A stretch of 64,000 nt of DNA from Euborellia annulipes (taxonomy: Eukaryota > Arthropoda > Insecta > Dermaptera > Anisolabididae): contig JAKCPI010000966.1 in assembly GCA_023213315.1 (NCBI GenBank), forward strand, positions 186,001 to 250,000, given 5' to 3'. Position 1 is the stretch's first letter. Each line of letters begins with the position of its first letter. This document shows, one piece after another, positions 1-12,739 of the stretch. The notes under the pieces were generated by a model. It saw only the letters and a list, made by a program, of their open reading frames with translations. It had not been told where the DNA came from and searched no databases. Both the position numbers and the translations under genes were made by a program.

Positions 1-1257
1 GAGCTCCTATTTTTAGAAACAATAATTTTTATGGTAGCAGACGTAAATTATAACTTATTCATCTGTTGTTAGATTAAATAATTTTAAGTTGCAAAGGATA
101 AAGATTCTTAAAAGGATATTTTATTCCCTTAAAAAATTTTACACGATTAATTAATATATCGTAAAAAATTAATAAATCAAAAAGACTTTAATATTAAAAG
201 AAATCTGAAAGCCTTTCGAAAGATGATTGTCTCATTTATTTATTTGGATGAATAACTAGTAGCACATTGCATTGGTCAAGCGAATCAAGTAAGAGAGAGA
301 AAGAGGGGGGGGGGGGGGGTATAAAAAATTCGCTTACTCATACAAATCATTCACAAAAAAAAAAAAAAAAAAAAAAAACAATTGTTCACTTCACTTCAAG
401 ATAAAACATCCTTTTTTTCTATGGGGGCAATTAATTTCGCAATAATCAAGGAAAGAATTGATTGGCGTAGAGAGGAAGTAAAAAAAAAAAAAATTATAAT
501 TATTCAAATTAAATTAATTTAAAAAAAAATAATATAAAGTTTTTAATTAAAGAAAAATAATCAAGAGAATAATAAATATTAAAAAAAAAAAACTTTTTTT
601 TTTTGAGAATTTAGTGAAAGTGATTGAAAAAGTTGATTATTTTTATAAATGGTTCGTAAAACAAGATTAAAATAAAATATATAGTAAAATGTAGGTGTGG
701 ATGGATATCGGATGAAAATCACGCAACATCTCTCTCTCTCTCTTTTAGTGAAATGTTAAAAAGTCCCGGGAGCGAGGGCGTGGCTAGTACTCGATGCTAG
801 TAACTTCTAACAGGTAGGAGAAGAGAGGCTACACAGACAGGGCCACTATCTTTATCATTAAGAAAAAACTTCTTAGGCTGGATGGAATTCAAAGAAGAGG
901 TGATTTAATTTCGTTATTATCTTGTAACGGAATAGAAACATCAAAGCAACTTTAAATTAATCAATGTTTTCAAATGAGATAAAAGATATACGAGGTCAAA
1001 GCGAACTTGTTAAGGGTTTAGCCAATTTTATGTTCATCGAAATAATCAACTAAAATAGGAGTGGGGAATATTTTTTAAATGAAAGGCCATATTCATTTTC
1101 GGAAATATATTAGAAAGGCCACACCGCCCCTTGAACTATACTAATTTATAATATCCACGTCATAATAGACCACATTCTCTCTCCGAAGCTTACATCTATA
1201 TCTGTACAAAATTTAATAAACCCCAAAATAAATTAAGATTTTGATTCTTTCACGACA

Positions 1258-1395
1258 TGATTGTACGCCGGGGGGCCTGGCAACAGAGAACACAATCTCC
1301 ACAATCGTTGCTGTTAAGTGATGCCAACATTTATATAATAAAATTATACCCTTAAATGGCCTCAGTAGCCGAAAAGGGTTTAAAAAAAAACCTGT
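1258..1395 (+). repeat. SINE-like fragment with a GTTAAG head and a GCCGAAAAGG tail box
   Basis: TTGCTGTTAAGTGATG near 1310 resembles the GTTAAG(C/T)AAC box of 5S rRNA, and a second piece at 56905-56985 shares it. The 3' part (AAATGGCCTCAGTAGCCGAAAAGGG) ends in a poly-A run and matches the reverse complement of 62655-62690. I infer a SINE tail shared by several families here; the 5S origin of this copy is only suggestive. Confidence 0.45.
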
Positions 1396-1563
1396 AGGAA
1401 AATTTTTTCATAGATTTCAATCTAAATGTGGCATTAACCATTATATAAAAGTTTTAATAGTATATTTATAGTATATTTAAGTAAAAAAGTTATTTTTTTC
1501 TAATTGTGATTGTAAAAACATTTCAAATATCTCACAAATTAATCAATGTTGAACAATATAAAA

Positions 1564-1677
1564 TTTATCTGAGATTCCACTGGGTTTTAAATGATATTTA
1601 GATTTCAAAATAAATATATTTCAGGTGAGAAATCCATATATTTCTATAATTTAAAACCCAGTGAAACTTCAGATAAA
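1564..1677. repeat. Short foldback element (about 29-bp arms)
   Basis: The left arm begins TTTATCTGAGATTCCACTGG and the right arm carries its imperfect complement (CCCAGTGAAACTTCAGATAAA), enclosing about 55 bp. It looks like a small MITE or a remnant of one. Confidence 0.7.
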
Positions 1678-2615
1678 TTAAAAACCTAGCTTAGCGAGAA
1701 CCTTCATAACGAGTAATTCGCATAACTACCAAAACAATTTGTAAAAGAATGACTCGCTTAACAAGAGACGTTTCGCATAACGATTGGAGAGGAGAGGATT
1801 GTGCGCATGTTACATCAGTCTGTGTGAGGAGACAGCTCTATGGGGAGAATGTTATTGTTTCGCTTTACGAGTATGATTCTAGAACCTCGTAAAGGGAGGT
1901 TCCACTGTATTTCCATTTTTAAATATGTTTCACGTAACACCTACACCACTTTCCTCCAAACTATAATTATAAATAGATACGTAGGGCTTATAGTTGGTAA
2001 GTAAATTAAAAAAATTAAATTATTTGTTGAGAGAAAGAAAATTAATAGGTACTTCTCTACAATTTGAATGAAGATAGTTTTTTAATAGTAACTTGTTAGT
2101 TGAAATTTTCGTTTTGAACGCTATTAAAATAAATTACTATATTAAATTTTGTAGAAGTCATGTGCGCCCCCGTATAAAAAAACATACGTCCAGCCACCAA
2201 ATCTTTTTTCATTGAAATTACTTTAATTATTTTAATATGGAGACGATCTTGAATTAAAAAAAAAGGATTATAAAACAAGTTTTTTAAATACTATTCATTA
2301 TTTTTATAATAGGGTGTGAGATGCCGTTTTCATATAGGCTACGTAATAATTTTATTCCCTTATTGAAAGATGTGGAGATGTCCTCTTAGCTACTTTTTGA
2401 AAGTCGAGCAACCGGTTCGATATTAACAGGTCTGCCCTAATTATAAAATCCTCATCTTAAGAATTTTTATATTAATTAATTAATAAAAAATATTTATTAT
2501 ATCATCCGCAAACTTATTCTTAATCAGTTTAATCAGTTTTAATGAGAAGAAAAAGAATTCTTCTTTTTTCATTTGATAAGGTTTTAAATATAAATAAATA
2601 CTCCGTTGAGTTTAC

Positions 2616-2771
2616 CTTGTTCACATTCGTCGATATCCTCGCTACAGTCGATGCCTTTGTATCCAGAGGCGCAGGAACAAGTGTACGATCCGTTGATCGG
2701 GGATGTGTCACAAATTGCGTCGGCATGGCATGGGTTTGAAGTACAAGCGTCGTCCAAATGGCACAGCAACC
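2616..2771 (-). CDS. Notch: Notch internal coding exon: end of EGF9, EGF10, start of EGF11
   Basis: 156 bp or 52 codons, phase 1 at both ends. The acceptor is TTTTTAAAG before 2771; the donor is GAACAAG/GTAAAC after 2616. The protein reads [20 protein letters not shown] (end of EGF9 into EGF10), [23 protein letters not shown], then SEDIDECEQ, the calcium-binding start of EGF11. EGF10 is nearly identical to fly Notch as recalled (differences such as YKG-I-DC for YKG-V-DC). EGF10 has the O-glucose motif CTSNPC, no O-fucose site (CHADAIC) and one N-glycosylation sequon (NGS). EGF11, the core Delta/Serrate-binding repeat, continues in an exon left of position 1. The donor splits the EGF11 Gly codon. 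Confidence 0.97.
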
Positions 2772-3823
2772 CTTTAAAAATACATTTTACATATAATTAA
2801 TTTCATTGACTTTGTGCTTAACTCTACGCCATAACAATAGCCGATTCAAACTCTACATGTTTATTTATTTTACCAGCGATGTTTATCATAATTTATGCTT
2901 TACTATCATAATTCATAATTATCATGGGAAATTGCATTGTTCTAAGTAACAAGATGACTCTCTAGTATTAAGTTTTTTTTTTTTTTTTTTAATCGCCAGA
3001 TGGCAATGCTGTCTAAAACGAGATGATATGATGCAGAACATTTTTTTATTTTAAATTTTAATGAGAATTTTTTACTAAAGAGACACTCTCTCTCTAATTC
3101 CCTGTCCTCATTTTAATTCATCTAAAAAAAAAAAAAAAAAAAACATTATACGATTTAATAAAATCCAAAGAAGTGACAGCGATAAAATTTGATAGCTAGC
3201 TAAATGTTTTTCCAATAAATAAATAAGAATTGCAAAAAGAAAAAAAAATTAGATAACCTAATTTAAAACAGCTTTTCTATTAAGCTCAAGATTTATTAAT
3301 TAAAAATATCGTAATTTTTTTAATTTAGATAAATTACTTTTTTAAGTAATTTTATTATTAAGGAATTTTTAAGTTTCTTTAATTAATGACCGCATGTTCT
3401 AATATGTTCTCGGCTTCAAGTCATAATAAATCAAAAATTTAATATCACTTTATATGCTATGTTTCTCTTTCTTTTTCATTCTTCGTAAAATGTTTAAACG
3501 CCTTATAGGATAGGACGAAAGAAACGCCAATTAAATTACCTCTCCTTATATATTATTAATGTTCTCATCTAAAATTTAATTATTTATTTTTATTATTATT
3601 ATTTTTTTTTTTTAGTTGGTCATAAAGATCTATCTAGTATTATTTTTGGAACTTTAGAAAGAATCTCTCTTATCTTTGTTTGAATCCTATCGAAGGTAAA
3701 ACGAGATTTTTATCGAATTTCAACCCTTGTCTCTTAGAATAGAGAGAGACCTAAGTCTTTTGTTTCATAATCGTTCTGGAAGATTCAATTTATTTAAATA
3801 AATATGGACGAATATTTTTGTAA

Positions 3824-4245
3824 AGGCGCCTTCCCACGTAAATGCAAACTTGACAAGCATGCATGTGCAATCTTTTTGTACAAGCATACACAAATTCCCT
3901 TCAGTACCACACGACACAAGCTTGCTTGTGCAAGCAACAGCTTATGCCGATAATTAACCTAACAAGGAGCGAAACAAAATGTTATTTATTCGAAGATAAC
4001 AAGGAATACTCTCATATTAAAAAAAAAAAATAAATATCAAATATCAAGACAAATATAAAATGGAGGATGAGCCTATAAAGAGTTTTGCAAATATGCTTGT
4101 ACATGATAAAAATTTAATCGAGCATCAAGTGGCTTGCACAATTGAAATGCTTGCGCAAAATTCTCCAACAGACGCTACAGTTTGCTTGTACAAAAAGATT
4201 GCACATGCATGCTTGTCAAGTTTGCAGTTACATTTGTAGCCTCCT
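3824..4245. mobile_element. Harbinger-like MITE with about 65-bp inverted ends and TAA duplication
   Basis: The inverted ends share AACTTGACAAGCATGCATGT and continue through GCAATCTTTTTGTACAAGCA with almost no change; the outer 20 bp (AGGCGCC.. / AGGAGGC..) are less alike. TAA stands directly outside both ends (3821-3823 and 4246-4248), the 3-bp target pattern (TWA) of PIF/Harbinger elements. The element carries a 59-codon open frame (see 4061-4240). The left end contains TTCCCACG, a Su(H)-type site on the minus strand. Confidence 0.8.
4061..4240 (+). pseudogene. 59-codon open frame inside the MITE, possibly a transposon gene remnant
   Basis: The frame starts ATGGAGGATGAGCC and reads MEDEPIKSFANMLVHDKNLI, then EHQVACTIEMLAQ, and stops inside the right inverted end. 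It opens after a run of A with stops upstream. The composition (acidic start, amphipathic helix-like pattern) is more protein-like than its surroundings, but it may be chance. I do not recognise a domain. Confidence 0.3.
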
Positions 4246-4737
4246 TAATAATATAATATCCACATCTGGGATTCTAATACTTCATAAGCTAATCTAATCT
4301 TCAAAATTCATCCATCGGTTTTGGAATTATTGCTGTCTGAGATAATTTTTTTTATAATAAAAAGAGAATAGGCCGAGTGATCACTCAATCATTTCAGCCC
4401 TTCAGTAAAAATTGATTAAGTTACGACTATTCATCTTTCTTACTATTTATGGCGTTCGAAAAACACAAACTAATTTATTTCATAAATTAGTTCGAAATTT
4501 TAATTTTTTCACTCACTACAAAAAAAATGCATTCCTTGAGAATGATCAAGGTTTTTTTAAAGTTTTAGAAATGTATTATATATTAAATATTCTTAAAAAT
4601 GAATTTAAATCACTTATTAATTGGCTTTCCGCAAGAAAATATGTTTTTTTATTAAGCCGGGCGCCAGAGGCCATTCCCAAGATTTATAATAGGTATGTGA
4701 TTAGCTTAATACTTTGTTACAGGGCCGGAACTAGGGA

Positions 4738-4882
4738 AATTTTGGGGGGGAAAAAATTATTTTTCCCCCCCCCTTAAAATTTTTTTTGAAAAAATTTTTT
4801 TTTTTTTTTTTTTAAATTACCCACCTTAAAAAAAAAAATCTTTTTTTTTTTTTTTATTAAACCTCCCCCCCCCCCCCCCCTC

Positions 4883-4923
<41 letters not shown>

Positions 4924-4925
4924 TT
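4738..4925. repeat. Homopolymer-rich tract (G, A, T and C runs)
   Basis: Successive runs of G, A, T and then more than 50 C residues, with little other sequence. It may be a true low-complexity tract or poor-quality read sequence. Confidence 0.7.
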
Positions 4926-6337
4926 TGTTAGTATGAAAAATATTTATTTTTAAATAATAATAGAAAAAAACTGGAAGAACATTAAAGTAAAATAAGGAAA
5001 TGAAAAACTTCTGGCTCAGATTGGAAAAAAGAAAACTGATTTTGTTTGAAGCTATAGTCTTGTCGTTTTGAAATTCTAATAAAAACTCTAAACAGGATTA
5101 GCCAGTCACACCAGATTTTTTCCATCTCATTGAGCTTTCAAAAATCTCCACAATATTTTGGCGAAAATTGGCATAAGTATAGTGAGAAGGATGAATAAAT
5201 AAAAACCGGAGATGATTTTCAGGCCTATTTATTTGGATAAACTTCTTCCGCTATGGGTCAACGTTTCGGAGCCAAAACGACTCCTTCTTCAGGAGAATGC
5301 GGTGTCAAGAAAAACTATTTTGCTTATTTCAATTTATTCAGAGTAAATAATCTCACTTTATTGGATTAGAACCCAACCCTTGGCTTTTAAAGTAATCAAT
5401 GTCGAAACTTCGACACTAGAATGGGAGTAAATTTCAGAGAATACAATATTTAGATTAGTTCATAGTAGAGAAAAACGCCATTGTAAATTTAAAGCATTCA
5501 AAGAAACAAAAATTTCTAAAATATAGACTTCAACTAACAAAAAAAAATGTTTAACAAAAAAAAAAAAATGAAAATGCTTCCAACAGAGAATTTTTCCTAT
5601 TAACAAAAAATTCCTTGTTTTTTCTCTCTCTCCTTTGCAATTAAGGATTTTTTTCACCTTTAAGGTATTATTACAAATCGCGGCACGGAGATAGAAAAAA
5701 GAGAAGCCGGTTCACATTAAAAAAACATGTCGGTAATTTATGAAAGCGCATTCTGACGACAATAATTTAAACATTGTTTAAGGGGAGAGGGAAGACCCTC
5801 TTATAGCAACCGCGGCAGTAAAATGCAAATATACAAATTTAATTCCTACAAATCACTCTCACGCTGGCATTTACATCCAATCTAGCCATTAAAAAAATGG
5901 ATATTTCTCCCCAAAAAAAAAGGAAATTTGTTCATCGAAAGCTCTTAAAAGTCGATAGAGATAAGGAGTTTAATTAAATTTGATGGATATAATAAATTCT
6001 TGTGATTCAAGACAAAAGAATTTAAGAAATTTCATATAAAATTTGTCTAAATCAAACCTGTTTTAAGACGAAAAAATATTTAGGTAATATAGAGAAGTTG
6101 TGAGAAAAAAAAAATTATATTTCAGCAATTGCACTTTCTTCTAAAATTGTGAACTTGCACTTTCATCTGGAGTTGGAGTCAATAAGGAAAATCAAAAAGG
6201 ATATCAGAAAATTTCGTTTATATATTAATGTATTTCAATATAAATAAATAACTTGAAAGAAGTGCGATATGGAATGTCAAATGAAATCAGAGAAAAGAGG
6301 AAAATTGTTAAAAAAATCTGTTTTTGATTTTTTTTCT

Positions 6338-6402
6338 TTTTTTTTTTTAACCCACACTTTTTTCCCACTGACACACACACATACAGTCTTTTCGGCAACT
6401 CA
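6338..6402 (-). repeat. 3' tail of the tRNA-derived SINE
   Basis: On the minus strand it reads GCCTGAGTTGCCGAAAAGAC followed by a TGTGTGTGTG-rich stretch and AAGTGTGGGTTAAAAA. This is the same tail seen complete at 53585-53695. Confidence 0.7.
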
Positions 6403-6819
6403 GGCCTCTCCCCCCCCCCCCTCCTCCCCACTCCCAACAAAGGACATTTCTTTGTAACAAGGAGATAAAATTAAGCTTTTATTTTAATATATAAAATAAA
6501 TCTTTAAACTAGTATTATGAATTATGATATTCTTAATTATGTAAATATGATTTTTTTTTTTAGATTTAATCTTTCTACTAAATGTGGGTTCCGGGTGATG
6601 AACATGAATTTCTAGGTTAAATTTTTCAAAAAAATCTTTATTTATTTTCTTATCTAATAGTTGGTAAAAATATTTTTCCAAAAATATGTATCCTTGGATA
6701 ATTTGCCAAAAAAAAAAAATAAATAAATTTAGGTTAACTTGGATTATTATCTATTAGTGAGAGGTTTTATTAAAATTTTTTTGAGGAGGTCAAATATTAA
6801 TTATAATAAGTCGAGGTAC

Positions 6820-7176
6820 CTGTCTTTCCTGGAGTACAGCGGCAGTAGAAACTGCCTACACGATCGATGCAAGTAGCTCCATTAAAACAGGCGGCGCCGG
6901 CACAATCATCTATGTTCTTGGAGCAATCAGAGCCGGTCCAACCGTTGACGCAGATACAAGAGAATCCACCATGTGTATTAGTACAAGTAGCTCCATTCTG
7001 ACACACTGATGGCTTGAGTGCACATTCGTCCAGGTCATCGGTACACATCTCACCAGTGAACGTCGGTGGACAAAGACAATTATACCGATTAACATCATCT
7101 ATACATGTTGCGTTGTTCTGGCAGTGGTGACCCACGCAGTCATCGATATTTTCCTCGCACTGCTTGCCTCGGAATC
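6820..7176 (-). CDS. Notch: Notch internal coding exon: end of EGF6, EGF7, EGF8, most of EGF9
   Basis: This is the largest exon here, 357 bp or exactly 119 codons, phase 1 at both ends. The acceptor is TTTTTCTGTTCAAAG before 7176; the donor is AAGACAG/GTACCT after 6820. The protein reads GFRGKQC, then EGF7 ([17 protein letters not shown]...), EGF8 ([18 protein letters not shown]... [12 protein letters not shown]) and EGF9 ([16 protein letters not shown]... CRCTPGKTG). EGF7, 8 and 9 all have the calcium-binding start (D/N-x-D-D/E-C), the hydroxylation motif C-x-D/N-x4-F/Y-x-C-x-C and a C-x4-T-C O-fucose site. EGF7 also has an N-glycosylation sequon (NAT). In the family, EGF8 contributes to ligand choice together with EGF11-12. 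A symmetric exon of this kind could be skipped without a frameshift. Confidence 0.97.
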
Positions 7177-8006
7177 CTTTGAACAGAAAAAAAAAACACC
7201 TCGGGTCATCAATTTTATCATTAACAAGTTAGAAATACATATCAATTTTCGGAAGAGACATTAACATTTCGTTTCACTTTAGTGATCGCAACGTGAACTT
7301 GACAGAGCAGAACAATAGAAAACAATTGATTTCATTAACAAACTCATTAAGTTAGATAAATCAATTATAAAAAATATAAATGGGGATCAGCACTTGTAAA
7401 CATGCCGATGGCAAGCAAACGTCATTCATATAAGTTTTGCCATAAGATGGACTTGCTAACTAGGATCGCAGTATCTAACCAAAGAAACTCCGTAGAGTTC
7501 GTTAAAGAATATATAAAAGTATCTAGATTAAATAATAGATAATATTGTTTTGGGAAAATAATATCTTAAAAAAAAATGGAATCTCTCATCTCGTTTTAGC
7601 GTCACTTTTTATTATATTCATAAAGAGGAAAGTTTCAAGACATACCTCACAATTAGAGGTGAGAGATTTATGACCGGAGAAATATGGAAATATTCTAGTA
7701 TACAACATCATAAGAGAGATTTCATAAAATAGATAAATTTATTTGAAATCATAGAAACAAATTATATTTTTTTATCATTTCAAAAATTTCCAAGAAAAAA
7801 GATAAAGAAGAAGTAAGTACCGTATAGAGTAAGAGTAAGAATCGCATTAATCAAGTGTATTGTTAATTTTTAGGGAGAAGTGGGATTATTAATATTTTCC
7901 CTGGGTAAATTTTGTCCATCCAAGCAATTTGATGGATATGTAGATATTCTACATATCCCCCCTGAAAAACTTAGTCTTGAATTAAATTTTTCGGCGTTAA
8001 ATTTAC

Positions 8007-8070
8007 ATTACTTCAAATTGTATGTAGTTCTTTTCAGGTGCTAGCAGGATGGAGTGCAATTTGAAGTAAT
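8007..8070. repeat. Hairpin with perfect 14-bp arms
   Basis: ATTACTTCAAATTG at 8007-8020 is the exact complement of CAATTTGAAGTAAT at 8057-8070, with a 36-bp loop. Confidence 0.75.
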
Positions 8071-9179
8071 ATATTAACAAGTGTCACATCATATGAACTA
8101 TATGTTAAATTTACAGATCGATTTTTAAAATCGATTTTTAATTTTATCTATCTGGTATGTCAATCGTCTGCCTATCTTATTTCTATCTCTTTAGCGAAAT
8201 CTGATTCTAATCTGTATTTATATTTATCAAGATTATATTCAATCTTCATTTAAGAATCTTAATTATAATTCTTTTCGCCTTTCAAAATCAATCTTTATTT
8301 TACATTAATTGATTCTTAAAATTTTTGTTCTATTCATTTAAAAATTGAAAAATGTTTATGAAATTTTAAATAGCGATGCTTTTTCTCTTTAATTTATTGG
8401 TCTTTGACACCCCATTTATGTTGATTATTTTCTTGGTTATTAAAAAAGAAAAAACAACATTTTTTCCTTTAAACTTGTTTATTATTTTGTAATTAAATGT
8501 AATTAATACGTTTGAGATAAGTGTCGCATTTAAATATTGTAGTAGGATGTCGCAAGTGTTAAAGATAATCAAATTACAAAATACTCTAAAATACATATAA
8601 TAAAAGAAACAGTTTATGGTATTTTTTTTTTTAAGAAAAAGGGGTAGGATTTATATTTTCAGATGCTGATGACTTGTGACCTTTTGCTTTCCCTTGTGAG
8701 ATTGCTGAGTCAATTAATCCGCCTGTTGCATTCATCCAATGCTTCATTAGCATCCTCTTCTCAAGACAAATTGCACCTTAAATAGGTGAACTACTGAACT
8801 ATTGGTAAAAGCAGCCCAGCCCACTCCCTCTTTCCGAATCCCTTGGGATACATCATTACGCCTACTCTTAAATGACATCACCCTTTTTGTGTGTGTCTCT
8901 TGAGGTAAAATACGACTAAGATCTTAAATTAATTCTGATTTGTAATTCGTTTTGAAATATAAAACCCTTTTTCCAGTTTTTATGTTGTTAATTAATTTAA
9001 TAATTTAAAAAAATATCATTTTTGATATGAAAGAGATCTGTCTAACAAGAATTTTTTTTATTTTAAATGAAATATTTATTTACAATATTGTAATAATTAC
9101 AACACAACCTCCAGAAGGGATTTTTAACAATATTTGATCTTGGAAAAAGGTGTGACATACCAGAAACAAATATAAATAA

Positions 9180-9341
9180 CTTGCAGGGAGGCCATCTGTA
9201 CCAAGGATCGCGAGTTCGAATCCAGTCCCGTGTGACAAAAATTTATTTAAATTGTATTGGCTGGTAGCCAAATTGGTAATCAATTTAAATAAATGGCCTT
9301 CGATGCCGAAAAAGACCTTAAATGAAATTTAAAAAAAAAAA
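9180..9341 (+). repeat. tRNA-derived SINE, 5' truncated
   Basis: A B-box-like GAGTTCGAATCCAGTCCC is followed by GTGTGACAAAAATTTATTTA, then GGCCTTCGATGCCGAAAAAG and a poly-A tail. The same body with the CGACAAAAAC link and GATGCCGAAAAA box is seen at 36952-37105. Confidence 0.7.
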
Positions 9342-9764
9342 CTTGCAGGGAGCTGTTTTATCCCAAACTTTGTAATTTTTTGTAGTTAATTTTAATTGTT
9401 AATTAGGCCTACTAACTAAAATAAAACACGAATAATGGAAAAAATTGTATTTTAATACTAACACTACTGTTGAGCCAAAATAAAATTTAGAATGAATCCT
9501 TCAGATATTTTGGAATTATCATTGTTAATATAATATTTTAGGATGATCTTGGGCACAGGAGCCATATAATTTTGTATGAAGCAAATAAATTTTATTATTG
9601 ACAAATCTTGGCTCAATCACATGTTCACTTGTATTATGTGTATAATTCCCAATAAGTCAAGGTGGACAATTAAATTCAGGCCGAAACGTCTTATTCCGGG
9701 AGTTTTATTAAACCTCGAGCATTCCAATTTGGCTGATATCTCCATCTCTCCATTATAATCACAT

Positions 9765-9900
9765 ATATATATTTGGGGTCCAGGCATTGGGGTCCATTTG
9801 GTTTCCAAATGGCTTAAATAAAATCTTTGGACTGATGGGATTCGAACCCGCAACCCTTGGTATACAAGGCCAGGATTATCAGTGTTAATATGTTGAGTCC
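9765..9900 (-). repeat. tRNA-derived SINE copy (minus orientation)
   Basis: On the minus strand a tRNA-like head has B box GGGTTCGAATCCCATCAGTC, followed by the body palindrome AAGCCATTTGG / CCAAATGG typical of this family. Confidence 0.7.
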
Positions 9901-11821
9901 TGAGATCAGTGCTTGGCAAATAAATGAACTTTTATTTATACATTTTGACTTGATTCTTCGGTTTATTTTCTGAATAAATTTTGTAATATATTTTATTATT
10001 ATAGTATGAATGAGTACCTAAGTTCTATTGTCGGAAACGAAACTCTGAATTGAAGATCTAATTGGCGAGAATAGAGAACGTAAAAAATTTTAATTCATTA
10101 AATAAATATTATCTCTTCATAATCTTTGTAAGTTTTTTTTTTTTTTTTTTTTTTTGCTCGAGGAGAAATATTTTTTAATCCTATCAAGCAATCTCAATAA
10201 ATTTTAATTTTTATGAATTTTCTTCTGATATCTCTCGCTGTTTATCTCCTTTCTTGTTTTTTTTTTTTCTTCTTTCTTTTTTTTTTAATTCTTCCATTCA
10301 ATTCCATTTATAATAAACTCAAATTAATATTCTGCTCACAGTAAATTGATGGCTTCTTAATGAGCAATGGATCATGGCTATCGCTCTCAAAGATTTTTTC
10401 CCCCTCGAGCCTTGTGAGTGTGCTTGGTCCTCTCTCTCAAAGAGGTGTTGTATTTTTATAAAACTACAATCCGATCGTAAACTCTAGAGCTTATGAAATA
10501 ATAATAATAATAACTCGACTTGGGAGGTCGTTTTAGTTTATTCAAATCGAAACATTTTTAACCTTTTGAAAAATAATCGCTGCTTGTATCTTTTTTTTTA
10601 TTCTCGGTTTTTGACCTCCGTTTTGTCTCAGGTGTCTTAATAATATTAACGAAATAAATAGGAGGCAATATTAATAAAAAAATAGAGATGTGGTCATCGA
10701 TCAGAGTTTTGTAATAAAGTAAAACCCATCTTCAAGTCACGTTTATATTTTTAGGTACTTTTATTAAACAGAAGATGAAAGAATTGATTAAAACTTTCTT
10801 CGTAAAGAAGAAATCAAAATTTTTAATTTTTTTTTTTTGCCCAGAGACATTAGACATAAAATTTTAAGTAAGTTATCATTTATGAAAACTGATTGATAGC
10901 CAATGAAAGAAAATGAGGTGAAATGTTCCAGATTTATGTTTTAGGAGAAAAATGATATTATTTAGAACCTAAGTAATTAAATTTCTTATTAAATAATAAA
11001 TATAAATAAATAAATTTTATCGAAGTGACACGAATTCTTAAACCTAATTGGCTTGTTAAGAAATGAATAAAAAATAAACATAGCTACGATGAAAATCCTC
11101 AAGACATATGTTTTCTACTTTAATTAATGATATTCCCTCCTCCACTGTTTTGCATAAAAACTGCATTCGTTCGCTTCCTAGAATTATGCATTTCATCTCT
11201 GGGCTAGTTAATTAAAACAATAAATCAAAAAATATATCTTACGCGATGATGACGTCATAAAAGTTGATTTGCGAATTTCTTTGTTGCTAACCTCAGGAAT
11301 GTGTATTTATTTAAGAAACCAACCGCACATAATAGCATCATACATATACTAGGGTACGTGACCATCATGTTAAACTTTATTGTCATCGGAATGAAAAGTA
11401 TATTTAAAAAAATTTTATATTAAGTAGCATATAGTTTAATTAAAATTTTTATTATTTCTTACTATTAATTTTTTTATAGTATCTTAAGTATTTAAAATTC
11501 GAAATTAAAAAGAATTTAATTTAATGAAATTTTTAACAGTTATGTTTTTGCATTAGTTATAAATCAATTTCAAATTATTCTAATTAATTAAACCCTTCAT
11601 TTTATGCTCTTCTATTATACGTATATTAAAGTATATTTTATGTCGCCTTCAAAGATATAATAATAATAGCTATAAGAGATGACAGTAAAAACAAAATTGA
11701 TTTCCTTCTATTTAATGAAAAAATAAAAATAAATAATTAATTAATTATGAATAATAAGTCAATGTACTTTTAAATACCTATAACTATATTTTAATAAAAA
11801 TTTAAATTAAAAAAAATTTAA

Positions 11822-12385
11822 AAATCTGGTGTGATACCACATGGCACACAACTTTCTTTTACCCTCATTAATCAAAAATTGTGTGATGTAACGGCAATTT
11901 TTTTTTTTTGAGTCGACATATATTTAGTTTCTAATAGTCTATTAAAATCCAAGAGTTCAAATTTATAATCAATCATAGGAATAATTTTTAAATTTTGTAC
12001 TACAGAAATCTATGAAGTACAATTGCAAAATATGCTTCAAACAATTTTAGTAGGAGGGAATATGCATTTTCAAGAGCATCTAAATTATTAGAGTGAATTT
12101 TGAGAAAATACTCAAAAGGTACAGTGCATCAGTAAAGTACTAGTATTCTTTGGCTGATTTTATTCAAAAGCTCAGAGTTGAATTCCAAGTGAGTACCTGA
12201 CTTAAATATAAAATTTTAACCTTTCTGTATTAGAGAAATTTTGTTCACATACAGGCAGCCTATTTTGCGGGATTAACTATTTTTTTTGACTCAAGGGACC
12301 TCAAAATGTGTATTTCCATCAAAATCTGACATCAAAATTTTGATGCAACTCCAATACTTTGTATAGTTAAGAGAAAATACAAGAT
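11822..12385 (+). repeat. Family A interspersed repeat, full-length but diverged
   Basis: It starts AAAATCTGGTGTGATACCAC with a decayed hairpin head. The body follows, with GTCGACATATATTTAGTTTC, the TGAAGTACAA box, AGTAAAGTACTAGTA and ATATAAAATTT. It ends in the GGGACCTCAAAATGTGTAT motif and GTTAAGAGAAAATAC. No long open frame. Confidence 0.75.
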
Positions 12386-12739
12386 ACAATTGCCTCTCTC
12401 TTAAAAAACTTTGAAAATACTTTTTCATATAGAAATAAAAAAATCCCTCTGTTAATAGTAAGTAGTCTGGGAATACAAAAAAAAAAAGATGCATCTTCTC
12501 CAAGTCGCGCACATTGGTGAGAACATCAAATTTTTTTTTCTCTTTTTTACAATTTATTTATGTTAGATTTGATGAAGATTGTAAACTGTGTTTCTTTTGA
12601 ATATACGTATATATATATAAAAAATTGTTTAGCGTTGGTTGTCTTCACTTAGAAAAAACATTGAAGTCATTTATTATTGTTCATTTATTTTTTTTCGGCA
12701 GTAAATACCATACAAGATAATTTATGATTTTTAAAATAA

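Larger units (their letters stand above)
1..2615 (-). other. Notch: Notch intron after the EGF10 exon (partial)
   Basis: Intron sequence downstream of the EGF10 donor, with the next exon outside the window. It contains a G14 run near 305 and an A-rich run near 357-379, a short foldback at 1564-1677 and a SINE-like piece with a GCCGAAAAG box at 1258-1395. I see no coding exon: the frames are full of stops and there is no cysteine-rich EGF pattern. Confidence 0.8.
2772..6819 (-). other. Notch: Notch intron between the EGF6-9 and EGF9-11 exons
   Basis: 4,048 bp, phase 1. It holds a MITE (3824-4245), a homopolymer-rich stretch (4738-4925), the end of a family A hairpin near 5103-5119, an ACGTTTCGG/TTCTTCAG motif near 5261-5292 and a SINE tail (6338-6402). 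No further exon was recognised. Confidence 0.85.

Noticed and set aside
4412..4777. Plus-strand 121-codon frame
   Set aside because: Non-ATG start, Lys/Phe/Ile/Leu-rich composition typical of AT-rich DNA, and it ends in a homopolymer tract.
6910..7098. Second minus-strand frame across the EGF7-9 exon
   Set aside because: It is an out-of-frame shadow of the Notch exon.
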